This document shows, piece by piece, positions 1-6,523 of a DNA stretch of 8,625 bases (positions are counted from its first letter, which is position 1; the number at the start of each line of letters is the position of its first letter). The notes under the pieces are model-generated. The model was not told the origin of the DNA and did not search any database. It was given only the letters and a program-made list of their open reading frames with translations. The stretch covers positions 1 to 8,625 of the forward strand of contig PMWR01000015.1 of the NCBI GenBank assembly GCA_003166055.1, written 5' to 3'. This DNA is from Acidobacteriaceae bacterium (GTDB lineage Bacteria > Acidobacteriota > Terriglobia > Terriglobales > Acidobacteriaceae). A program made the position numbers and the translations under genes.

Positions 1-1
1 T

Positions 2-157
2 ACGCGGCGAGGTGTTCGGGACAGCACCTAATTCTAGCCCCTTGTTTTCAGATATTTCCAGGGCTATTTTGGCAGACCGTGCAAAAAGTCTTGAGGGCAG
101 CACCATTTGCGGTGCAATCGACTCCGGCCGCTTTGCCAATAACCTGTTTTCTATCAT
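2..157 (-). CDS. Possible start of a downstream gene, incomplete at the window edge
   Basis: From an ATG at 157 the minus strand stays open for 52 codons and runs off the left edge of the window. The reading begins MIENRLLAKRPESIAPQ and I recognise no family. An in-frame TGA lies 27 bases before the ATG, so this is the only ATG start. There is no strong ribosome binding site; the nearest purine-rich stretch (AGGGACAGG) lies about 7 to 16 bases upstream. The start is 94 bases after the cas6 stop, on the same strand, so it could be the next gene of the operon. A rival plus-strand frame covers the same bases and is equally unremarkable. Codon choice shows no clear coding bias. The reading is weak and could be chance. 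Confidence 0.25.
   Translation of the reverse strand, partial: MIENRLLAKRPESIAPQMVLPSRLFARSAKIALEISENKGLELGAVPNTSPR
100..115. other. Small hairpin downstream of cas6
   Basis: A perfect 5-bp inverted repeat, GCACC and GGTGC, surrounds a 6-base loop. On the minus strand, the direction of the operon, it is followed about 12 bases later by a run of five T. It could be a weak transcription terminator about 140 bases after the cas6 stop. The stem is short and the T run is not adjacent, and it would fall inside the possible minus-strand frame at 2-157, so it may be chance. Confidence 0.2.
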
Positions 158-251
158 AGAGTTGCCTGTCCCTTGCAGACCTCATTTACCAGTCAGTTAA
201 CAGCTCGAGTCTATAAGCCATTGATTCCAAGGCAATTGGTAGAGTCGTGGC

Positions 252-1256
252 TCATTCGTCCAAAACCAGTCGATATGCGCCATTTCCCCAAACGGTATGC
301 CGCCCAACATGCAACTCCTGACCCATATTGAGCAGGCGCCAGAGAGCGGGGTGAACCTTGTCATACAATATGGTGCCAAGAAAGCCGGCCAGTGGCATGA
401 CCTGACCAGTGCGCGAGGAACGGCGTTTGTCCTGCCGCCAGCCGCCATGGCAGAAGTCGATCTCGGCCTTAGAGGCTAGCTGGCCCATCGCTCCGTAGTC
501 GGCCTGCCACTCCCGGTCCTCATAGAGTAGCGAAAGAGAAGAGATTCTGTCGCGTAGTCGGCAGACAAGCGCCTCCAGGGTGGGAATTCGTTGGTCCTTG
601 TCGTCGTGGCGAAGCCATGTGGGGGTGAGGAAGTCGATGCGAATGGGGCCTTTAGGCAGCGGCGGAAGGCGCAGATCGCCAAGTCTCAGCACGAGGGGCT
701 GGTTGCGGGTGACCTTGCCTGCGGATACGAGCTCGCCGCGCGAGGCGTCGGCCCAATCCAGTGTTTGGACGGCGGAGAGGTGAACAGGCGTGCCGTGTAG
801 ACCCTGGCGCGCGAGCGCCTGGAAGGCACGGATGAAGAAAGGGACGACCTCGATGGCCTGGCCAAAGAGGCGCAGCTCGAAGTGAAACGGCTGGTCTGGG
901 CCGAAATCTGGATCGGGATGCTGGGTGGGGCGAAAGAGGAAGCCGCGGGGCGCGTCTGTGCCGTTGGTTTCACCCGACTGAACGCGCCATCCCGGCTCGA
1001 AGAGCATGGCATACGCGCAGGTGGCGCGATTGGGGCAGGTGGCCGTACCGGGGCAGCCGGGGTTGCAGACAGTACGCTGAAAGACCGTGCCGAAAGCGCC
1101 GCGCAGGACGTTCCCGCGGGTTTCAAGCGGCAGATGCAGGGACGCAGTGGGCAATAGTTCGAAGAGCAGGCGCGCAATGCGCAGCGGCGGAGTTGAATAG
1201 AACGGCTTCGCGGGCGGCGACGCGGACGGTCGCTGCACAGTTTCTGCGTCGGTCAT
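252..1256 (-). CDS. cas6: Cas6-family crRNA-processing endoribonuclease (RAMP)
   Basis: The 334-aa protein matches the Cas6 type found with many type III systems, a metal-independent endoribonuclease that cuts precursor crRNA within the repeats. The C-terminal region (about residues 288-334) carries the family signature: LAGFLGTILYDKVHPALW, then LLNMGQELHVGRHTVWGNGAY with its glycine-rich loop. His316 and His320 lie in this loop. The N-terminal half has RNVLRGAFG and four cysteines at 64, 68, 74 and 80 (C-x3-C-x5-C-x5-C), a probable zinc site seen in this branch of the family. The start is the ATG at 1256, whose ATGA overlaps the TGA of the preceding gene. The frame stays open further upstream, but that stretch reads as a low-complexity shadow of the preceding gene. 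No Shine-Dalgarno site is visible, so translation is probably coupled. Length is normal for the family. Family assignment is secure; the catalytic residue is inferred. Confidence 0.9.
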   Translation of the reverse strand: MTDAETVQRPSASPPAKPFYSTPPLRIARLLFELLPTASLHLPLETRGNVLRGAFGTVFQRTVCNPGCPGTATCPNRATCAYAMLFEPGWRVQSGETNGTDAPRGFLFRPTQHPDPDFGPDQPFHFELRLFGQAIEVVPFFIRAFQALARQGLHGTPVHLSAVQTLDWADASRGELVSAGKVTRNQPLVLRLGDLRLPPLPKGPIRIDFLTPTWLRHDDKDQRIPTLEALVCRLRDRISSLSLLYEDREWQADYGAMGQLASKAEIDFCHGGWRQDKRRSSRTGQVMPLAGFLGTILYDKVHPALWRLLNMGQELHVGRHTVWGNGAYRLVLDE

Positions 1257-3499
1257 GGCTTGGTTGCAATCGGGGGATGCGGGGTGGCAGCCTTCAATTT
1301 GGCTGGGTTGGCAGCAGTTGGCACGGAGGCGGGAATGGGTTGGGATGGAGCCATGGGATTGTGCGGCAGCATGCAGACTGGAATGGGCGAATTCGCGGGA
1401 AGGGGAGATGGGTCCTTCATGCCTCCCGGATGAAACCAACTTAGAATCAGCGCGCCGATGTAGATGAATGCGAAGACAACGATAAGAATTGTCTTGCCAA
1501 TGCTTTCTGAGTGGCACTTGCGAAACCATTCCCAGTTGGGAAGCAGGAGAAAGAGCACCGCCGCGAAGACACCAGCAATGGAAGTGCCAACAGTGATGGC
1601 GACCCAAATGCCAGGGAGAAGGGCCTCGCCCAGAATATGACCGGCCTCGGTGATGGCAAAGGCAAAGAGAACAGCTTCCAGCCAGTCCAGCCGGCCGCTT
1701 GAGCGTTCCATGGATTCCATTGTCTTCAGTTGATTCGCATCGGCCTCGAACTGACGAAATGCGTCATAGATCTCTTGGGCATGACGACGTTCTAGGAAAC
1801 CGCGCAGAGGGCGGAGTTCCGGCTCAGCGAGGCTCTGGCGGAGACAGAGGTGTTCTTTGACGACGTCTTTGACTCGGCCCTTTCGACTTTCCGTTTGGGA
1901 ACGGGATTTTGGTTCCTGCGTGGAGGCCATTAGATATTCCAATTCGCCTTCCAACTTGGCAGCTACAAGGATCTTTTTTTTCAGCGCCTCAACGGTATTC
2001 CTCGACTCCCTATCCCCATAATGCGCGACCACGATGCCTTCTCTTGCCCATGTGCACACCATGCCGGGGCAGCGATGCACATGGTGGGCAAGAAAGTCGT
2101 TTGGCAGGGTCATTTCAGGAGCAGGACGGAGCAGGGAGTATAGGATGGTTGCGATTTCGTCCCCAGCCCACGTTTTGTATATGTTGATTTCTGCAAACTC
2201 GACCTCGGCCCAAAGATAGGCATCACTTGTAGGCCTGCACGATTTCACAATCTCGAGGGTTTGCTTCTTGGGGCATTCAAGCTCGCTGTCGCGGATGGCC
2301 TGTTCGATGGGCGGCATGCTGTTCTTCCAATTCACCGGAATCCTCGGTGGATGAGACTGATCGCTTGCGCACAAGACTGGAAGATACTCGGCCTTGAAGT
2401 CGGCGCCTTCAGGAAACAGCTTCTTCTTGAGGCCATATCTGACATCGGATTTGACCTTGGAATCAGCAGGGTAGGTCAGACACCAACCAGCTTCGCCGAT
2501 TCGCCCGGAGTCAGGCAGGCCAAGGCCGGCAACCTGCTGCGCAAGCGGCTTGAGCGACTCTCGCTTTGATGGATCAAGGTGCAGCTCAAATCCTGAATTC
2601 ATCCAACCGCTATCGATCCAGACGAGAGGAAACCCGCGATGCTCCTTCGATGATTCACAGTCCTGCCAGGCCCACAGATCGAACAGCAGTGACTCAGGCG
2701 ACTCAATGCGTATGGTCTCAATGGGGACAATTGGGTCAGTGACGCCGACGAGAACGGAGTAGTCCTTGGTGGCCCGCGCTGCATCGCGCTTGTAGGCGTC
2801 TCTGTCAACCTTGAGGTGCTCGACTAATGACTCGAGCCAATAATCGTTAGTGAAGTCCCAGTTGTCAAAAATGCCTTCCAGCCTCGGGGAACTGGGGTGT
2901 TGAGCAGGCGTGCGGTTGCTGCACACATTCAGCGCACTCAACATTTGACTGTCGATGCTGGGGTGAGACGCAACGCAAAGGGCGCACTCGAAGAGCGCCG
3001 TAACCATCGCTTGACGTGCCGGCTCATTGTTGGAGATTCGGTGAATGGCAACGAATAGAGAGCGGAGGCGCTGCTCCAGAGGGCATGGAATAAAGGTGGC
3101 GGTCCACTCCGCTTGCGCGTAGCTGGCCAGTTGCGCCAGACCGTAACCGAAAACATTGAAGTCAGGGACGCCCGCTTTGCGAATGATCCCCTGGTGCGCG
3201 TCAAGTGGCTTGGGGGAATGACCGATCTTGCTCTTCGAGTCATGTTTCTCTTGAAGAACGATGAGCACGTAGGCGATGAAAGCCGCGATCTGGTAGTGGA
3301 ACGAAGAACAGAAGCCTGCAGGGCCTTGAATCGTAACTTTGGCTGCGGTCTCCGGCATCAGGTCTCGCCACTTCGACCAGACAGCTAGGGCCGGGGAGAT
3401 CGCTGGAGTGGCTTCCAGAGCAAGGCCGCTTGCCCCAATCCCCGTGAGGAGAAATTGATTATCGGGCGGCGGGGTTGCTTCGTCGAACTCGATCTTCAT
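1253..3499 (-). CDS. Unrecognised CRISPR-linked protein with C-terminal membrane segments
   Basis: This 748-aa protein sits between the Cas7-insertion gene and cas6, on the same strand. I do not recognise the family. Residues 1-600 are mostly soluble, with one hydrophobic stretch at about 67-83 (FHYQIAAFIAYVLIVLQ). A conserved-looking segment near 262-300 contains IRIESPESLLFDLWAWQD. Residues about 498-526 and 545-602 are charged and probably helical. Three likely membrane spans follow, at about 605-624, 628-654 and 668-689, then a proline-rich tail to the end. Basic residues in the loop between spans 2 and 3 (FRKCHSESIGK) suggest that loop faces the cytosol, which would put the tail outside. 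The layout of soluble domain, helical stalk and membrane spans recalls CorA-like ancillary proteins of type III systems, but the GMN motif of CorA is absent. I see no CARF, HEPN or nuclease motif. The ATG at 3499 has GGAGA 7 bases upstream; an in-frame TTG at 3505 is too close to that site to use it. Confidence 0.85.
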   Translation of the reverse strand: MKIEFDEATPPPDNQFLLTGIGASGLALEATPAISPALAVWSKWRDLMPETAAKVTIQGPAGFCSSFHYQIAAFIAYVLIVLQEKHDSKSKIGHSPKPLDAHQGIIRKAGVPDFNVFGYGLAQLASYAQAEWTATFIPCPLEQRLRSLFVAIHRISNNEPARQAMVTALFECALCVASHPSIDSQMLSALNVCSNRTPAQHPSSPRLEGIFDNWDFTNDYWLESLVEHLKVDRDAYKRDAARATKDYSVLVGVTDPIVPIETIRIESPESLLFDLWAWQDCESSKEHRGFPLVWIDSGWMNSGFELHLDPSKRESLKPLAQQVAGLGLPDSGRIGEAGWCLTYPADSKVKSDVRYGLKKKLFPEGADFKAEYLPVLCASDQSHPPRIPVNWKNSMPPIEQAIRDSELECPKKQTLEIVKSCRPTSDAYLWAEVEFAEINIYKTWAGDEIATILYSLLRPAPEMTLPNDFLAHHVHRCPGMVCTWAREGIVVAHYGDRESRNTVEALKKKILVAAKLEGELEYLMASTQEPKSRSQTESRKGRVKDVVKEHLCLRQSLAEPELRPLRGFLERRHAQEIYDAFRQFEADANQLKTMESMERSSGRLDWLEAVLFAFAITEAGHILGEALLPGIWVAITVGTSIAGVFAAVLFLLLPNWEWFRKCHSESIGKTILIVVFAFIYIGALILSWFHPGGMKDPSPLPANSPIPVCMLPHNPMAPSQPIPASVPTAANPAKLKAATPHPPIATKP

Positions 3500-3506
3500 G
3501 CGCAAA

Positions 3507-3511
3507 TCTCC
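3507..3511 (-). promoter_or_regulatory. Ribosome binding site of the membrane-protein gene
   Basis: GGAGA on the minus strand lies 7 bases before the ATG at 3499, in the 14-base gap after the TAA of the Cas7-insertion gene. It decides the start in favour of the ATG over the TTG at 3505, which would be only one base from this site. Confidence 0.6.
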
Positions 3512-3513
3512 GG

Positions 3514-5898
3514 TTAGGGTGCCAGCCCATGTGCGGTCTTCATCGCGGGCGGGCGTTCGGTAAGAGGCAGATTGCCGGGATTATTGTTTGGAACTGGCGG
3601 CCAGCTGTACTGGTCAAATTGAACAGGGTAATAGCGAACCGAATTATTCTCTGGCCAAGTGTGCAGTTGGATGAAATCCTTAATGTGATCCAACTGGTTG
3701 AGGGGCGTGTGCTCCGCCGCTGGTTTGTCCGGGCTTGCCATTTTCTCGCACCACTTGGTAAAGGCATTGCGGAGGTTGCCGATCTCTTCACGCGTGGCGG
3801 GTGTTCGTTCCTGGCTGTCAATCAGGCTGGCATATACTGACCCTGGGTTAAACCACCGAATAGAGACTTCTACTTCGCAGACTCCAAGCCCTCGCGGCTT
3901 TCCTTTGCCGAGGTGGATGCTATGTTTTCCAGAGTTCCAGGTGACGCTGGTGGTACCTGGCTCAGGCGATACTGGATCGTTTCCGAGCAGAGCGAACAGC
4001 AGCGCACCCATTTCGCAGGCGCTGAGGTTTTCAAAATGAATGCGCGTTGTGAAGTCCGAGCCTTTGGGCAGGGGAAGAATTGGAGGCGGACACTGATTCT
4101 GCGCATGGGCTTCCTGCTTCTTGTGGAACTCCAATAGCGGGTGGGCCCCTTGAATCGTTTCGTCATAGCGCTGCTTCCAGTAGAACTTCCGGCCCCGCAA
4201 GACCGGGTCGGGTAGCGGTTCCGCCCCAAGCATGGAGTCGGAGTAGCTGGCAGAAAGCAGCTTGTCTCCGCTCTTCTGCCCTTGCATGTAAAGCGGGCGC
4301 GACTTGGCGCGAGATTTCGGAGCGGTGAGCGGGGCGAGTTTAATCCCGGCGGCCCCACCGAGAGGTGTTACTGAATCTGTCGGTGGACCCCAGAGCGGTT
4401 CAAACCGCAGCTTGCCGCGGAAAGGGTGGCTTTCCTTTGCATCGTCGTGGTCGGAGACAAAGCCGAACATGCGCTCGGCCAGGCCGAGCGGTTCGGTAAG
4501 GCCCATCTTCTTTTCCGATGTCTCCGGCGAAAACCAGTCGCCGGCAAGGTTCGGATTCCCAGCAAGGTCCTTGATGCTCTTCTCCGCAGGCCAGAGGTAA
4601 TTGACGTTCTTGCCAAAGCTATCGATCTCGGTTGTGCCTGCTCGTACTGTTACTGTGTAAAAGATATTTACCGTCGCTCTGTTCACAGTCGGCATGTGCA
4701 ATTCCGAGAGAACTGCATCGAGATTCTTCGCGGCGAGCGCAGGGGCATAGTTTGGTTTGCACTTTTCTCTATCAGTCGCCGACGGTGGAGTCGACTGATT
4801 CTCCTTCCACTGGTTCTGCCAGTTTTTATAGTGGAGAGCGTAATGTTGATGCGCCAAATTCTCTTCATACTTTTTGAGAACGTGACTCGGTATTGTCAGC
4901 ACGGGTACCGGAGGTACCCTGGGTGTCATGGCGCGTGGCCTATGCCGTCCAGGTTGCGCTAGCAGGTTTGAAGCGTAATCGTTATTGGGGCCTTCAAGAT
5001 CGAAATTCATCGGCTGAACCTGCCATACCCCTCGAACTAGGGTGGCTTGTCCAGCCCTAAACGATCTGCGCCGATAGGGGATAGGCATCTCATAGTATTC
5101 CCTGTCGTCCATGACTCCGAAGCGATCGTTAGCCAGAGCCTCCACCATGCAGCGCAACGCGCCCTTCAGAGACGAGCCGGGAATGGCGTATGAATTGACA
5201 TGTTTGCCGTCGATCCATCTTTTCATGGTGTAGAACTTCCGTACCGCGTCTCGTGCGGTATCTCTCTTAACCCACTCCGGCAGAAAGATGGGCGTGCGAG
5301 AGGTAATCTTCAGGTCGATATATCCATGGCTCAAACCGGGCATCCAGCATTGGTGGCCGGGATGTTTGCCCGCGCCCTCTTCGGGCTTATCCAGCCACGG
5401 ACCGCCCTTGGGCAGGCCGACAAAGTTGTACGGATTGCGGTTGATGTCAGGTGTTTTGGTGCATCCAGGTGGCGCATCGGGAAAGGATTCGAGCTTGAAT
5501 GTCTTGCCATCCTTGGTGGAGAAGACCGCACCCTCTTTGAGCCCAAGAACTGGATCGGACAACTTCAACTTTTCGATCTGGATACTTGGCGTCTGGTATG
5601 TTCTGTTCCTTTCTCTTACCGTCACAGGCGTGGTGAAGGTGACGTTCGTTGCATTAAACCTCTGCACGGTAAGATGCTGCTCCGCCGCCGGGGCCTGCGG
5701 ATGAAGGTTCGAAGGGAGAGTAGGAGCGCCCACTGCTTGACCCACGGGGGGCTGCCTATCGACTCCCGGATCTGCCGTCGCAGACTGCCGAGGTGGATAG
5801 GCAACCTGGAGGGGAACACCGCCTCGCGGACGCTGGAAGTTCTGCCCATTTTCATGCGGTCCCTGATGATTCCGATTCCTGTTCTTGCTACGAGCCAT
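3514..5898 (-). CDS. cas7: Cas7-insertion subunit, large type III-D RAMP protein (TIGR03986-like)
   Basis: This 794-aa protein looks like the TIGR03986 CRISPR RAMP family, corresponding to the Cas7-insertion subunit of fused type III-D complexes. It would be one backbone unit on the crRNA. Residues 1-75 are a basic, Asn/Gln/Pro-rich and probably disordered tail. The family-like NRNPYNFVGLPKGGPW is at about 153-168. The Cas7 core motif SYAIPGSSLKGALR is at 236-249, and the closing glycine-rich loop LGKGKPRGLGVCEVEV is at 663-678. More than 400 residues separate the two, far more than in a simple Csm3, so the RAMP fold is split by a long insertion. Asp213, Asp217 and Asp230 precede the core motif, but none sits clearly at the Csm3 catalytic position. 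The ATG at 5898 has GAGGGGGA 5 bases upstream. It overlaps the end of csx19 by 11 bases. In-frame starts at 5913 and 5979 are less well placed. Confidence 0.85.
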   Translation of the reverse strand: MARSKNRNRNHQGPHENGQNFQRPRGGVPLQVAYPPRQSATADPGVDRQPPVGQAVGAPTLPSNLHPQAPAAEQHLTVQRFNATNVTFTTPVTVRERNRTYQTPSIQIEKLKLSDPVLGLKEGAVFSTKDGKTFKLESFPDAPPGCTKTPDINRNPYNFVGLPKGGPWLDKPEEGAGKHPGHQCWMPGLSHGYIDLKITSRTPIFLPEWVKRDTARDAVRKFYTMKRWIDGKHVNSYAIPGSSLKGALRCMVEALANDRFGVMDDREYYEMPIPYRRRSFRAGQATLVRGVWQVQPMNFDLEGPNNDYASNLLAQPGRHRPRAMTPRVPPVPVLTIPSHVLKKYEENLAHQHYALHYKNWQNQWKENQSTPPSATDREKCKPNYAPALAAKNLDAVLSELHMPTVNRATVNIFYTVTVRAGTTEIDSFGKNVNYLWPAEKSIKDLAGNPNLAGDWFSPETSEKKMGLTEPLGLAERMFGFVSDHDDAKESHPFRGKLRFEPLWGPPTDSVTPLGGAAGIKLAPLTAPKSRAKSRPLYMQGQKSGDKLLSASYSDSMLGAEPLPDPVLRGRKFYWKQRYDETIQGAHPLLEFHKKQEAHAQNQCPPPILPLPKGSDFTTRIHFENLSACEMGALLFALLGNDPVSPEPGTTSVTWNSGKHSIHLGKGKPRGLGVCEVEVSIRWFNPGSVYASLIDSQERTPATREEIGNLRNAFTKWCEKMASPDKPAAEHTPLNQLDHIKDFIQLHTWPENNSVRYYPVQFDQYSWPPVPNNNPGNLPLTERPPAMKTAHGLAP

Positions 5899-6523
5899 CT
5901 GAATCCCCCTCATCCACAAAGTGTGGTGGCTCTTCGCCGTGATCAAATCCCATCCCTGTGAGCCGATAGGCAAGCACACGCGGTCGATTCAACGCGTTCA
6001 TGATCTCCGGCACATGTTTCGAAGCTAGCTGCTGGCCCGCGCTGCGTCGCGGAGGTGACGGAGAATACTCCACAGCCTCAAAGAAGACACGGTCTTCTTT
6101 CATATTTCCAGAAAGGGGGTACCCGAAAGAGTTCGGGAGTCTTCCTTCCCGGAAACAACCACCGTCCCACGCGCCCATGCAGTAGAACTTTACGGGCTCG
6201 TCGGGTGTTGTCAGATTCTCGAAGGGCGTCCATCCTTCGCATCGGCCCCCAGGATCGCTTTCCTGCAGGGTCCACAAGTCAAAGCAGTCCTTCCCACTCA
6301 GCTGCCACTTCACCTCGGAGTTTGGTCCAAATATGCGCCCTCCTGTGGTTGCGATTTCCCAATCTAAAATGTCGTTAGGCTCAGGAGCCTTGAGGATGTC
6401 TGCCCGTTCTAATGTGAAGTTGATGAAGTACCACCCGGAACCCACCTTGGCGGTTGCCGCACTGACAGTCTTGGCCAGTTCGTCACGTCTTACCTGCTGA
6501 TGGCGAACATAGAGATTAGTCAT
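5888..6523 (-). CDS. csx19: Csx19-like type III-D subunit (TIGR03984-like)
   Basis: This 211-aa protein resembles Csx19, a small subunit found with type III-D effector genes and part of the fused III-D complex. The features that fit are a first residue run of MTNLYVRHQQ, a GGRIFGPNSEVKWQ segment at about 61-74 (like the RxFG-x-x-x-E-x-x-W pattern of the family), a tryptophan-containing strand VKFYCMGAWDGGCFREGR at 111-128, and NRPRVLAYRLTGM at 179-191. The last 20 residues are acidic. No catalytic motif is visible, in keeping with a structural role. The start is the ATG at 6523. ATGACTAA overlaps the preceding gene's TAA by 8 bases; the open frame further upstream is a shadow of that gene. 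Its place between the double Cas7 and Cas7-insertion genes is the order expected for III-D with fused subunits and is a large part of the evidence. Sequence similarity alone would give moderate certainty. Confidence 0.7.
   Translation of the reverse strand: MTNLYVRHQQVRRDELAKTVSAATAKVGSGWYFINFTLERADILKAPEPNDILDWEIATTGGRIFGPNSEVKWQLSGKDCFDLWTLQESDPGGRCEGWTPFENLTTPDEPVKFYCMGAWDGGCFREGRLPNSFGYPLSGNMKEDRVFFEAVEYSPSPPRRSAGQQLASKHVPEIMNALNRPRVLAYRLTGMGFDHGEEPPHFVDEGDSDGS
5904..5911 (-). promoter_or_regulatory. Ribosome binding site of the Cas7-insertion gene
   Basis: GAGGGGGA on the minus strand lies 5 bases before the ATG at 5898 and inside the 3' end of csx19. It is among the best Shine-Dalgarno-like sites in the window and selects this start over in-frame ATG codons further upstream. 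Confidence 0.6.

Larger units (their letters stand above)
1..251. other. Region beyond the cas6 stop with no confident gene
   Basis: This stretch follows the last confident gene of the operon. I see no CRISPR repeat-spacer pattern, no tRNA or rRNA, and no recognisable cas1 or cas2 coding sequence. It holds one short hairpin and two opposing frames, one on each strand, both cut by the window edge and neither recognisable. A CRISPR array or the adaptation genes could lie further left, outside the window. Confidence 0.5.

Noticed and set aside
12..200. Plus-strand frame ending at 200 as a convergent gene
   Set aside because: It is open to the left edge, but no family is recognisable and a minus-strand frame covers the same bases. 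Neither can be preferred with confidence.
1..251. CRISPR array after cas6
   Set aside because: No unit of 25-40 bases repeats in this stretch. The only related short words are single GCACC/GGTGC pairs.
1257..1607. N-terminal extension of Cas6 by 117 residues
   Set aside because: The frame is open, but the sequence is rich in His, Cys, Ser and Arg, unlike Cas6, and lies opposite the membrane spans and tail of the preceding gene. The ATG at 1256 with its ATGA overlap fits better.
1253..1680. CorA magnesium channel assignment for the membrane protein
   Set aside because: The layout is similar, but the GMN motif at the end of the first pore helix is absent and there are probably three spans rather than two.
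5200..5961. 253-codon plus-strand frame
   Set aside because: It is antisense to the Cas7-insertion gene, with arginine- and leucine-rich shadow composition and no domain.
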